DNA of 64,000 nt from Desarmillaria ectypa (taxonomy: Eukaryota > Basidiomycota > Agaricomycetes > Agaricales > Physalacriaceae), in NCBI GenBank assembly GCA_030407005.1, contig JAUDYN010000007.1, positions 868,001 through 932,000 of the forward strand, read 5' to 3'. Both the position numbers and the translations under genes were made by a program. Positions 22,849 to 34,538 of the stretch are shown here, in pieces; within the stretch, counting starts at the first letter, position 1; every line of letters begins with the position of its first letter. Below the pieces are notes generated by a model. That model saw nothing but the letters and a program-made list of their open reading frames with translations, had not been told where the DNA came from and searched no databases.

Positions 22849-24793
22849 ATGTTACCTCTCATTCTCGAATCGCTTCACGCGGACTTTCCAATGGTCGTCG
22901 CCAGTGTTGTTGTATTGACCGTCCTGGTTCATCTTGTCCCCTACCTCATTGACTCCCATCGTCTCCGCTTGTACCCTGGCCCTCTCGTTGCGAAGTTTTC
23001 CGATGTATGGCTAGCTAACGTGACTTACAAAGGACATCGTTCAGAAGTCATTCATGATCTGCACAAGAAATATGGTTAGTGTATTCTTAGATCTATTCGC
23101 CCTCGTCGATAGCTAATCGACCTCGTTCAAGGTCCTTTCGTCCGTATAGCGCCTAACCACGTTTCCGTAGCCGTGTCGGATGCGCACTCGACCGTCTATG
23201 GGCACGGAAATGGGGCCTTGAAATCACCGTTCTATGACGCTTTCATCACTACGTCGCTTGGTATATTTACCGCTCGGGAACGCCAGACCCATACTCGCAA
23301 ACGAAAGATCATCTCTCATACCTTTTCGCAGAAGAGCGTGCTGGAGTTTGAGCCGCATGTGCGCCGTTACGTCGGTCAATTATTGGGACAATGGGAAAAG
23401 TTATATGATAAGGCTTTGAAAGGCATGTCGGGAGAGGAAGGTGAAGGTTGGACAGGTCGTGATGGAAGGCTTTGGTTAGACTGTTTCCCGTGTAAGTGGA
23501 CTTCCTCTATTGACGTCATCTCGTACTGACTGCTAGTCTTCACAGGGGCGAATTATCTCACGTTTGATATCATCGGTGATTTGGCATTTGGTGCACCGTT
23601 CGGCATGATCATGGCAGCCAAAGATTCCGCTCTCGTGGCTCAAGACCCTCATGCCGTTTTGAAGTCTTATGGACAAGCAGGAGCGAAGTATGCCTTGAAG
23701 GAAATCAACGTTATCAATACTTTGGGTGGACCATCGGAGACATTCCTATCGACGATGGGAACTGTGCCTGCGTGGTCGAGGGCACTACTCAAGCGAACTC
23801 CGTTGTTTTGGAAGGCTGCAAAAGACTTCGACGCCATTGTTGGGATGGCAATTACGGCTGTATCGAAGAGGTTGCAGGTACCTACGGACAGGAACGATTT
23901 TCTTAGCAAGCTCCAAGCTGGCAAGGACGAATATGTAAGTGGCTTTTCGCCACTTATTTCTGCGGTTGTGCTGACCTGCCTTATCTACGAAGGGTAACCC
24001 AATGGGCAAGGAAGAGCTCACTGCAGAAGCGGTGACTCTTCTCATCGCAGGATCTGATACCACCTCCACGTAAGCTTGATTCTGTCCTATTGGTGCAATG
24101 CTCGAACTCAATCGTCCGCTCAGCTCTACCTGTGCCATCATTTACTGCCTTGCGCGCGCCCCGAGTGTACAAGAAAAACTTCAGAAAGAGCTGGATGAAC
24201 ACCTTGACTCCGATGTCGCTACAGCCGATCGGGTGAAGAACCTTCCTTACTTGCAAGCAGTCATCGACGAGGGGCTGCGACTGCACCCTGCGGTGGCTCT
24301 GGGGCTTCCCCGTGTAGCACCTGAGAGCGGGATAACAATTACAGGGAATCATTTCCCTGCCGGTACTATTGTCAGTGTCCCTATCTATACGTCACATCGG
24401 GACCCAGCAGTGTTTGGGGACGATGTGGAGGTGTTCAGGCCTGAGAGATGGTCCGAGTACGATGGCGCCAGTGTGTCGAAGGCGTTTGCTCCCTTCTCTG
24501 TTGGCCCTCGGTATGTGATCTTGGTCTTTGAACAGCATTCGAGGTTGAACTTGTGTCAACACAGAGGCTGCATCGGCCGTAATCTAGCGAACCTCGAGTT
24601 ACAGATTATCATCGCGTCAATTTTGAAGTGCTATCATTTCGTGTTGGAGACTCCTGATGAAGACGTGTGTGCCGGTGCTTTTTTTACATGTGTCTTGCTG
24701 ACCTGACTTTTGGGTTAGCTCAAAATAAGGGAGGGCATCGTGAGAAAACCGATTGGATGTCGTGTTGGCATGAAGAGACGCGAAGTTTTCTAG
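22849..24793 (+). CDS. cytochrome P450, CYP53-like (benzoate 4-monooxygenase type)
   Basis: Seven exons (22849-23074, 23132-23491, 23546-23934, 23993-24069, 24124-24510, 24565-24664, 24719-24793; introns 54-58 bp, all GT-AG) give 537 residues without a stop. All P450 signatures are present: N-terminal membrane anchor (VVASVVVLTVLVHLVPYLI) with LYPGP; I-helix AGSDTTST; ExxR as EGLR; FRPERW; heme loop FSVGPRGCIGRNLA with the thiolate Cys. The region HTRKRKIISHTFSQKS and the GHGNGALKS block resemble benzoate para-hydroxylases (CYP53, bphA), which hydroxylate benzoate using NADPH-P450 reductase at the ER; the family call is from memory of such sequences. A broken duplicate lies at 49151-51095. 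It is followed in the same direction by a second, dead P450. Confidence 0.88.
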
Positions 24794-25755
24794 TTCATAC
24801 TAAGCAATCAAGATGGCGTCATGTACAAGTATATGCGAATCTAGATGTAAAATCTAAAGCGGGGGGCTGCTGATTTTCCGATCGTGTTACTAGGGAAGTT
24901 CTTTTCCCTTTCCGAGTGGCCTGTGACACAAGTACGTTGCTCCGTTACTCTTCTTCGAGTCGGCACTGGATGTTACCGTCAACGCCCTTGCGGACAGTAG
25001 GTGAGGAAGAAACAAAGTAACTACGGACTTCTGTATACCGCGTGAATGGAAGAGGGCCAGTATCTAGAATAGGAATGACGATTTAGTGACAGGAAAATTG
25101 GGCAAGTGCATGGTGTGGTATGATATACTTATTCCCAACATAGATACGCGTAGGGAACACCCAGGTAGATGTTCGGTGAACTTTTCTGCTATTATTCAGA
25201 ATTTATCAACAACGACGTCCACCTCCAGCACGTGGTTCTCGACTCTGTTCACATGGCCTTTTTACGCTCAGTTTGTCCCACTGCTAGTTGAAACAACTTT
25301 AACCATCACTGTCAGGTTATGTTCATTATGCAAAATTCAAGCCGCTAGTATTCTACGGAACTATACTTCGACTGTTTTCCTACCCCAGCCACGAAATCCG
25401 CCGAGCCTAATATTGCGCACCATTTCATACCTGTACATGAAGAGTCGAAGACCCTCCCGGCGTAGGGTACAAACCAAGCAGCGACGAGTTCAAATCCATG
25501 ACAGGTAGTCGACAACAAGCGATCTGGACTCAAGTCTTTCGACCCCAACATTTAACTGGATTCGCATCGAGCAGAGGACATTGACAGGATTTTTACGTGA
25601 TTGGTGTAGCCTTCACAGGCCATGTCACTACTAACACAAAAATGGTGATGCCTATTGACGCACGCTCGCCGGATCGCCGGCCCTTGAAGAAGCCCGATTT
25701 GACAATGCATCGACACCGTAGCTGCCTTTTGAACATTTAAGCACCGTCACGTATT
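24794..25755. other. intergenic region between two P450 loci
   Basis: Roughly 960 bp without a recognisable gene. An open frame at 25086-25508 has no domain. A heptad-free, low-information sequence; the end near 25740 serves as upstream region of the P450 pseudogene. Confidence 0.4.
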
Positions 25756-27937
25756 ATGAATAGTTCTACTCGCATTTCCATTATGTGCATGACCCTCGTT
25801 CTGGCCGTCGTCCTTGTCTGGGTTGTCCAGAAGTCTATTGGGTTCTATGGGTATGTTAAAGCAGTTGGGAAGTTTTTCCGCATCTCTCAAATTGTTAGGA
25901 AAACTAAGATAGCTCATAGAAACCACCCTGGAAATCGCACGATCCTCTGCAACAGTCATCTTCTCTAATATCATCTTCCACCAATCCCTGATGTGATAAA
26001 TGGTATCAACCATATCTTTAACAAGAAATACAAAGGCGAGCAAATCCGTTGCAAACACTCGAGCATTTACCAACCATCCTCGTAGTGTATAAACTGATAG
26101 GCTGGGACATCTTTGCTTGCGTAGCAGCATTCCCAGCAAGGATCAAATTCCTTATTGCTAACGCCACAATCGTCAAAGTTCGCCTTTCTTGATCGCTATA
26201 GTAATGAATCTCCATTGACGGACTTCAAGGACATAACTGCAACTCGTGTGTCTTTTCCTAAACCTATATTAAAGTACCGAATGCTATCCATATTTAGCCC
26301 CAACATTATCGCATCCGAAGGGGATACGTGGAAGAAATACCGAAAGATCAGCGCTCCCGCATTTTCTGATGTTTGTAAGTTCGTCTAGCGATCCACAACC
26401 GCTCTCACACGATTGTCTGCTTACCGCAGAGAAACGACCGACTCGTATGGGAAGAATCCTTGAATCCTTGAACATCACTGGGGACCTTATCAACACGGTC
26501 TGGAAGGACACGGACGTGGTGGAAGTAGAGCATGTGGTTGATGTTACGCTAGAGGTAAGTGAGTCACCGTTGTGATTATTCGATGACTCCTATCACAGCA
26601 ATGTAGATAGCCTTGAATATCATTGGCGTAGCGGGCTTTGGTCGCAAGATGAATTGGCAGGCAGACAGTGTTGTCCCTCCGGGGCACACGATGCCCTTTC
26701 ATGACGCTTTGCGTTTCATGAGTACCGGAATCGTCTTAATCGTCTTAAAAACCATTATCCCCTTGTGGGCCATGGGGTTGACGCGCAAATGGGCTAGGGT
26801 TCGAGCTGCATTTGATGAGTCAGAGGTCAGTTAAAACTGCACATTTTGGGTTTTCTGACGTTGACCAAGCTGTTGAAAGTCGTACATGCTGGCAATGATC
26901 AGAAATAGGAGGACAGCGGCGAAGAAGAAGGAAAAATACGATTTATTCAGCAATCTTCTGTATGCCAATGATGACGAAGACTTGGTCGGAGGAGAGACTA
27001 AATTGACGGATGAAGAACTATTGGGTAATTTTCCATTTCATCGCGTCTTGGTTCACTGCAATTTAAGTTGTCTTTCGAAGGGAACATTTACGTCTTCCTA
27101 CTGGCTGGCCAAGAGGTGAGTCGAATTTTATGGCCGAGAACAATGACTGCATCGTACTCGATTTATCACAGTCCACTGGCTTTTACGCTTGCCTTGCTAG
27201 CGCCTTATCCCGATTAGCAAGAGATCCTTTACCATCATATCATGTCCATCATTCTAGACGAACGGAACCCGGTGTGTACCTACAGTTTCAAGCTCCTTCT
27301 GCTGATTAATCATGACCTACAGACTTACGAAGAAATGCCACTCCTCACGCATTCCGTAGCGTGAGCAATTTGCCTTCATTCAACAGCTTATTATTACCAA
27401 TCCCCCTAGCGTGCTTTATGAAACTTGTCGCTTATTTCCACCGGCGGCAACAATTCCTAAAATAAGCGCCGAGGATACTGTCTTAGTTTCCACCAACAAG
27501 GCGGGAGAACGCAAGACCATTCCTGTACCTCAGGGTGCCACGATACTCATCGACGTGGTGGGGTTACATTATAATCGTAGCACCTCCCTGGACACAGACA
27601 CCCATCGCACACTGTTTGACTTTCCGTCAATTTAGCACAATACTGGAAAGACCCTGAGATGTTCAACCCGTCGAGATTTCTGGGTGATTGGCCCAGAGAG
27701 GCGTTTGTACCATTCAGTCAGGGTGCTCGTGCGTTCATGGGACGCAAGTACGTCCCAATATTGCTCAGTAATACATTACTGATGATTGTATATAGATTTT
27801 TTGAAACTGAGGGCGTTGCTGTCCTGACGATGCTCATTACGAGGTACAAAATCACCGTTAGGGAACTACCTGGAGAAACTTTCGAGGAAAGAAAGGAAAT
27901 AATTTTGAAAACTAGAAATGGTATTACTTTGACGTGA
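25756..27937 (+). pseudogene. second cytochrome P450, pseudogene (heme Cys lost)
   Basis: A P450 of a different family from its neighbour, in many short exons. Recognisable parts: membrane anchor (IMCMTLVLAVVLVWVV), IIASEGDTWKKYRKI, FSD then RNDRLVW, IIGVAGFGRKMNW, KYDLFSNLL, I-helix remnant LLAGQE, ExxR as ETCR, NPSRFLGDWP, and the heme loop FSQGARAFMGRK. Lesions: TAA at about 25966 where the duplicate has TCA; loss of the GT donor near 25872; a frameshift near 26460 at a repeated gaatccttgaatccttgaa; TAG at about 27220; and replacement of the invariant heme-ligand Cys by Phe in GARAFMG. The last change alone would abolish activity. A truncated second copy lies at 51870-52489. Confidence 0.85.
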
Positions 27938-28489
27938 GTGTCTTCTTGGCTACGCGCACATATGTTAATGTTGTGGAATTGAAGGCCTGTTCACACACCG
28001 CTTGTGTTTACAAGACGACAATAAGGTGCATTGACGTCTTGTGCGCAGTGTTGATCGAGCTGCAAGTGGACGTGCAAGTTACATTCATTCGCGGTACAAT
28101 CGACAAGACCGCAATATATTACATGTCACTGGCCGATCGCATCTGTAAAATAAATACATGGGAGCCTTGTTCCGAAAGATACAGTTCGCCATACCGTTTC
28201 ACACAATCATAATAATGGTCGACTTGTAGCAGGAATTCGAACTGCCAGGTTGGCAAGGTTTCGCGGAGCTCCGACTGGCTCCAATCCAGCGGCATTCGTC
28301 GGCACTGCTTTTCCTTCGTCTTTGTCCTTAAGTCGCCCTTCGTTGGGCTTTGTTGAAAGTACTATGACAACCGAATTTCTAGTCAACGATTTTGAGAATA
28401 TCTTTGTCTTCGCAGTTTCCCTCTGTAACAGCTTCGAAGTCGTTATTTATACTGCTTCGCCGAGAGGGCTTCCTGGGAGTCCCTCTGAC
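27938..28489. other. intergenic region upstream of a RING pseudogene
   Basis: About 550 bp with no recognisable gene. CpG content is host-like. It ends at the degenerate start of the RING gene at 28490. Confidence 0.4.
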
Positions 28490-28756
28490 GTGATTGAATA
28501 CATAATATTACGCCACGATCCTCTCACGGAGTCTCGTGCTGCTCCCTGTGATGACCCTGATTGATACCCACTCTGGCGACTGGCACTGACTCCCGCTAAG
28601 ACATATTTTATGTCAAACGTACATCGAAGAGTGGTTCGCCTTCAATGCACAACAGCAGCTCGTCTGTAAATTTCCCGGCTGTGACGTCGTCCTCAAGAGA
28701 GGTGAATATGAATCACTTCTTCTCTTATACATTCTCATGATCCCGTATAGTCAGTG
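28490..28756 (+). pseudogene. RING/membrane gene 2, 5' part (split by copia)
   Basis: Aligns with exons 1 and 2 of the 39882 gene. The start codon is GTG instead of ATG (GTG ATT GAA TAC). VIEYIILRHDPLTESRAAPC corresponds to MIECIICQDPLTKPHSAPCG, so the first two zinc-binding Cys are Tyr and Arg. The second exon (IEEWFAFNAQQQLVCK) has lost further Cys residues and the GH pair. The copia element at 28757 interrupts it just after the donor site of exon 2; the rest resumes at 33584. Confidence 0.75.
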
Positions 28757-29061
28757 TGTTGTAAAAGAGTGTGTAACGGAGGTTATGAGTGCAGTGGTAA
28801 ACTATGAGACTTGACCATGCGAGAGATGTGGGTGAGAGTAAGAATATGAATCTCTTGTTATTTGTGGGCTGGTCTGCCTGGTATATATACTACAAGGTGG
28901 GTACTTCTAGAATATACTATCATCTACTAGTGTCCATGTCTGACTCATTGCTGAGTGAGCAGATAGGCGATCGAGTCAAGGAGAAGGTGCGCGAAGGTTC
29001 GGGCACTTCAACGTTGCTCCGATTGCCGGATTGCCATATGCGGCTGAGCACATCTTCAACA
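28757..29061 (-). repeat. 3' LTR of the copia element
   Basis: 305 bp, TGTTGTAAAAG at one end and CTTCAACA at the other. It differs from the other LTR only by transitions, largely at CpG/TpG/CpA positions (for example ggtgcgcgaagg versus ggtgtgcaaagg). Confidence 0.92.
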
Positions 29062-29068
29062 CTCCCCC

Positions 29069-32000
29069 TCAAGACAGCAATAGGCCTAATTCGCGAACAA
29101 ACTTCTCATGCTTGGGTCTTGGCAATGCTTTCATAAAAATGTTGGCAACCATTTCGTCGGTGGGGCAATACAATAGTTCAATAACCCCAGATTCTACTTT
29201 TTCGCAGACAAAATGATTCTGCACGTCAAAATGCTTCGACCGCACATGATATTGTGGATCTCTGGCAATGGCGATCATGGATTGGTTGTCTTCAAATACC
29301 AGAGTAGGTTCTTCTTGGATGTAACCCAATTCGGCTAAGAAATTGTGATTCCAGATTGCTTGATGCATTGCATGTGCTAGAGCCGTGTATTCTGCTTCTG
29401 TGGACGACAAGGCAACGGTCGACTGTTTCTTGGATGACCATGCGAATGCTCCACCTCCCAACAGGTAGGTGTAGCCTGAGACTGACTTTCGGTCATCTGG
29501 GTTGGATGCGTAATCTGCATCTGTGTATCCAGTGCTGAGAACCTCGTGTTCTTTGTTGGCTTGGAAGGTGAGCTTTAAGTCCTTTGTTCCAGATAGATAC
29601 CTAAACACTCACTTTACAGCTGACCAGTGTTTGGGACCTGGGTTATTTGAGAACTGGCTTAACAACTGTATGGCGTATGCGATGTCGGGCTGTGTGCAAA
29701 TCACGGCGTACATCAATGAGCCGATAGCAGACTGATATCTGCCTTGGATGGTAGGCTCAACATGTTCATCAGCTGGTCACTTTCACAGGATGACATTAGG
29801 ATCAAGTGGAGTGGTAATGAGTGATGCATTGTGGAGGCCAAAACATGTGAGTATTCCCTTGATGTATTGTTGCTGGAATAATGAGATGGTGTTGTGGTCG
29901 TGGTTCCTCTCTATTTTGATCCCGATGATTTTTTTCGGCTCTCCCATATCTTTGATGTTGAATAGCCCTGCTAACTCCTTTTTTACTCTGTCTAGATCCT
30001 CAGGTATTTCTGCGAAGATCAGCAGGTCGTCAACCCATACAGTCAGGAATACTGTCCTGCTGTTTTGGACGCGTTTATAGATGCAATGGTCAACTTCAAG
30101 CTTTGAGAATCCAATGGAGGTGAGTTTCCTATTGAATTCACAGTTCCACTCGTGTCCTGACTGTTTTAACCCATAGAGGGTCTCGTATAATTTGCAGACG
30201 CATCCCGATTCATTGTCGTAGCCTGGAGGCTGGTGCATGTATATTTCTTCCTCAAGTTCTCCATTTAGGTAAGCTCCTCTAATGTCCATTTGACCGATTT
30301 CGAGGTTTTTGATGGCAGCTATACCTAGTGCAGCACGAACAGATTTGAGACAGATGACTGGTGCAAATGTTTCCATAAAATTGACTCCTGGAATCTGTGA
30401 GTAGCCTTGTGCTATAAGGCGGGCTTTGTAGCATAGAACTTTTCCATGCTCATCATATTTCTTCACGTAGGTCCATCTGCAGCCTATGGTTTCACGTCCC
30501 TCTGGTAGATCCTCAAGCTTGTAAGTCCCCATTTCTCTAATCACTGACATTTCCTCATCCATAGCCTTCTTCCATTCAGGCCATTCTGCTGATTCTTGTG
30601 CCTCTGCAAGGCTTCGTGGGAAGTTGTCATGATTAATGTGCTTGCCATTACTGGCAATATAGCTTTGATTCATTGCAACATTTGTTGATTCTGGGGGATG
30701 TTCAGATAGGGCCAATGGAGTTCGTGATGGTGCTGCTTTCTGTGCATTGGGGTTGTTGAGCTTGTGGTAGTTGTGATTACTAGTGATACGTGAGGTGCAT
30801 CATATTGCTTCTGGTGTTGGCTCAGGAGTTTCTTTGGTTTCGGGCTATAGTGATGTGGTTTGCTGACTTCCTTCTTCAGCTCCCTTTGGCAATGGCGGGT
30901 TGTTCATCTCTGCTGCCTCCCCCTCAAGCTGCACATTGTCTGTGCTTTGTTCTATAGCCATGGGCTCAATAAACTTGTAGTTCTGGGATTCTCGGATTGT
31001 GTGAAGTTCTGCATCGTAGTATTTGATAACTGTTGCATCCTCTGTGAATCCCACAAAGGTATGTTTCTTTGCTTTTCCTGAGTTTCCGCCCAGCTTTGAA
31101 AGACTGATTCCTTCCCGTTTGATCCAGACTGCACAACTGAACTCTTGTAGGTGCGAGACATCGGGTTTTCTTCCTGTCCATGCTTCTTCAGGTGTTTTCC
31201 TGTCAAGAGCTCATGTTGGTGCATGGTTTCTGATGTATGCTGTTTATTCTATTGCTGTCTCCCACAGGAATGATGGTACATTGTTGGCTATCATCATGGC
31301 TCGTGCTAGCTCCACTAGTGTGTGATTAAAGCATTCAGCTACACCATTAGATGAGTGTGTGTATGGTGCTGGTGTGAGTAGTTATATTCCTTTCTTCTTC
31401 AACCATTGTTTGACCTCCCCACTAGTGAGTTCCTTTGCATTGTCGACATGTAGTGTCTTTGGTGTGAATCTATGCTGTGTTTCGATGAAGGTGACATATT
31501 CTTTAATCTTCTGGAATGCTTCTGACTTCGATTTCATGAATTCAGGTGTACATCGCCGGGTTGCATCATCTGTGAGTGTAATGTTGTATTTTGACTTCTG
31601 CAGGGACTCAACTCGGGCTGGTCCCCAAATATCACCATGCATGGTTTCCCCTGGTTTCTCACTTCGATGTTTTGCTTCTTGTGGGAATGGGCGAAGAATC
31701 ATCTTGGCTTGGATGCAAGCTTCGCATTGACTGAGTGGAGGTGAGTTGTCATCGACTATGAATCCTTCCACCAATCCTTCCCTCTTCAATCGCTCTAACC
31801 CTGACTTCCCTAGATGTCCCATGTGTTTGTGCCAAGCATCCCATGTGTTTGTATTTTTGGTGTCAGCAATGTTTGACTGTTCTCGTACAGTGTCATGTGC
31901 TCAAGCATTCATCAAATACAAATGGCGTGTCTTCTTTCCTTCCACCAGGATTTTCCCATCCTTTCGGAGAAATTGGACTATGCCATTCTTGAATGAAGCT

Positions 32001-33193
32001 TCCATACCAGCATCATCAAGCCTGCTGATGGAGATTAGGTTGTTTACAGCGTTTGGTGCATAGAGTGTATCTTTCAGTTTGTGAGTGATGGTTTTCCCAT
32101 TGACTTTGCAGTCTAACAGGACTGTTCCTTGGCCTAGTGCCTGAACGGATGTATTTCTGATGCCTGCGATGGTCATGGCCTCGAGCAGCTTGAAGTCTAT
32201 GAAGGTTTCTCGGTGATTGAAGATATGTGAGGTTGTTCTGGAGTCAGATAGCCAGCTGTAAGTGGAGAAATGTGAGTCAAATTGGGGCTTAGACTCTACA
32301 TTGTAAGTGGCTTCGACAACATTATCCTTCATGTTTCCTGAATCTTTTGCCTGATTAGACCTTTCCTTCTTCTTCTTTCCCTGCTTTCTTCCTGGACCTT
32401 TCCCTTCTTGGCCACCGCCCTTGGACCAACACTGTGCTGATGTGTGGCCTCATTTGTGGCAGTTCCAACACTTGACATCATCGGAGACCTTACCCAATGT
32501 GGAGTTCCCTTGGCTACTTCCACTGCCTGTCTTTCCATTATTGCACCCATACATGGCAGCTTTACTTCCACCAGATTTTTCGATTCGTTGACAGTTCTCT
32601 TTCAGAATGATGGCAATGAACTCATGTGACGTGACTGTTGGGTTATTTCCAGTGGATCCTAGGTACGCTGATGTGAACTGGTCCCAGGATTCTGGTAGTG
32701 ATGATACAAGCAGCATCAGGAAGTCTTCATCGGTGACAATACTCCCCAGCATGCCAAGTTCTTCCTGGATTCGGCGCATTTCTGTGGTGTGCTCAACAAT
32801 GTCTGTGGACTCGTCAGCCACAGTGCGGTAAAGACAGTGTCAGTGTGTGAGTATTCCCAGTTTTCCTCTAGCTTCTTTTACTAATTTGAGCTGCGTCCAC
32901 ATTTTGGCCGATGTTTTTGCCCTCGCAATATGTATCATCTGCGAGTCGCTCAACATGAGCTCGATTTGGGTCTGCGCTCGTCCATCTCCCTCTTCCCACT
33001 TTGTGATTTTGTCCATTTCTTCCTTAGTTGGTGAATTTGGGTCTGTCGGAACTGGTTTATTCAATGTTCCATTGGCGTACTTCAACAGGGCTTGTTCTTG
33101 CAGGATCACAGTGACGCAACGCTTCCACGGAACCCAGTTGTGCTCCTGGAGTAGCTCAATGCGGAATAGTGATGAGGGTGCAGTGTCGGACAT
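29069..33193 (-). pseudogene. copia Gag-Pol, inactivated
   Basis: Read on the minus strand. Gag starts at 33193 (MSDTAPSSLFRIELL), with a stop near 32840. Zinc knuckle at about 32440-32480 (CWNCHK, TGA, GHTSAQC). Protease around 32250: WLSDSRTTSH, where the catalytic DSG is DSR. Integrase 31240-31822 (GHLGKSGLERL, MHGDIWGPA, VDNAKELTSG). Reverse transcriptase 29783-30715 is open for 310 codons and keeps the active-site WVDDLLIFA. RNase H 29069-29608 keeps STEAEYTALA and the DNQSMIAIA block. At least five stops separate these pieces. Domain order PR-IN-RT-RH identifies Ty1/copia. Confidence 0.9.
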
Positions 33194-33278
33194 GATATAT
33201 GGGGGTGGATTGTAGTTCAGTGAGGTAATTAATTACGGTGAGTCTTCTGTAGATTAGTTAGGGCCAGGGCCCATAACC

Positions 33279-33583
33279 TGTTGTAAAAGAGTGTGTAACG
33301 GAGGTTATGAGTGCAGTGGTAAACTATGAGACTTGACCATATGAGAGATGTGGGTGAGAGTAAGAATATGAATCTCTTGTTATTTGTGGGCTGGTCTGCC
33401 CGGTATATATACTACAAGATGGGTACTTCTAGAATATACTATCATCTACTAGTGTCCATGTCTGACTCATTGCTGAGTGAGCAGACAGGCGATCGAGTCA
33501 AGGAGAAGGTGTGCAAAGGTTCGGGTGCTTCAACGTTGCTCCGATTGCTGGATTGCCATATGCAGCTGAGTGCATCTTCAACA
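33279..33583 (-). repeat. 5' LTR of the copia element
   Basis: Second 305 bp copy of the LTR, followed by the target duplication cagtg at 33584-33588. A tatatatac motif in the middle (about 33404) is the likely promoter TATA in one orientation. Confidence 0.92.
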
Positions 33584-34030
33584 CAGTGGGAGTGACCTGC
33601 CATGCTCGCACCTAGCCCAACCTCTTTCCCACCTCTGACAGGTGTACATCCTCTAGTCTGACTTGCTAGTGAACAAGCTGTCCATGCTTCACGTGCAAGT
33701 CAGGAAGATTGATGCATACAATACCTTTCCAGTGTAGGGGGTCAGAGCTAATCAGGAACTTGCATATCAGAGCCTCAATATACAGAAGGGAAGCAAAGCA
33801 GCCAATGCATGCTATGGTATGGTATTCTTACCAACACCGGTGTCCTCATCGATGTGGGCTTTGATAGCATGGTAGACATGTTGGGATCCAGCATTTTCCA
33901 GTATTGCATTTCCTTCTTCCAGTTGTGGATACTTGATTTTCTTAGTTCTACCTCCAAAGGTGTTGTATCCTGCATTTCCATGGATCCGCCATACGTTAGC
34001 TATCATATCCTATTACAGTGCAAAATATGA
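33584..34030 (+). pseudogene. RING/membrane gene 2, 3' part (after copia)
   Basis: Directly after the copia target duplication the RING family coding sequence resumes. VYIL, stop, SDLLVNKLSMLHVQVRKIDAYNTF aligns with VFIPQTDSLVHELHALRKEVKELDAYNTF of the 39882 gene, and GILTNTGVLID near 33820 aligns with GILTNAATLAG in its membrane region. Several stops and frame changes follow. This fixes the copia insertion as a gene disruption. Confidence 0.75.
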
Positions 34031-34538
34031 TAATGCATACCATGGGGTGACTCCCAACCTCATTCATGGGGATTTATACATAGGATGTAATATATCATAA
34101 TGCATACTGTTGCTGAAGATTTTTGGCCAGGGATATGCATTATTACATTTGGAAAAATGCCAGATTTGGAGCATATGTATATTCATGCACTTGCCAAAAT
34201 ACTGTATACATTAGCTCAAAACTCACTGAAGCTCATGCCATTAGGACTACGTAGGAAATGGAGCAGAGGACATCAGAAAATACCCGAATTAGGTATGGCA
34301 GGGTGGGGTCACTTCACACCATCACGGAAATATCATGTTTTGTGACAAAGTGCATATGATCATGCATAAGCTGAAGCAGCTCCCGACTGTATGCATTATC
34401 ACATTTTGTACTCGATATTGATAGTACGGACCGACGGGCCAACAAGCTGCATTATCAACCTTGCATGGGAGAAAGGAAGCGATGATGAGGGAAACAACTG
34501 TTATGAGCTTAGATCCTTTGTCATTCTTCATATCTGCC
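34031..34538. other. CpG-poor spacer
   Basis: About 500 bp with no recognisable gene. The last 120 bp resemble the upstream region of the following RING remnant and of the one at 36185 (gacgggcc or gaccgacaagctgcattatca). Confidence 0.4.

Larger units (their letters stand above)
28757..33583 (-). mobile_element. Ty1/copia retrotransposon, complete with TSD
   Basis: 4827 bp with 305 bp LTRs at both ends (28757-29061 and 33279-33583), TG...CA termini and a 5 bp target duplication cagtg (28752-28756 and 33584-33588). Coding strand is minus, in the copia order Gag, protease, integrase, RT, RNase H. Just inside the 5' LTR, 33264-33278 reads ccagggcccataacc, which resembles the anticodon-loop sequence of initiator Met tRNA; its complement would be a half-tRNA primer site as in Drosophila copia. 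Inside the 3' LTR is a purine tract (complement of ctccccctcaa). The reading frame has several stops, so it is inactive. Confidence 0.92.

Noticed and set aside
28215..28300. tRNA-like gttcgaatt motif (gcaggaattcgaactgcc) on the minus strand
   Set aside because: Stem pairing gives a nine-base loop with a four-base stem, and no matching D-arm, anticodon arm or acceptor stem is found.
29748..32831. Plus-strand ORFs over the copia element
   Set aside because: Shadows of the copia polyprotein, which is clearly on the minus strand.
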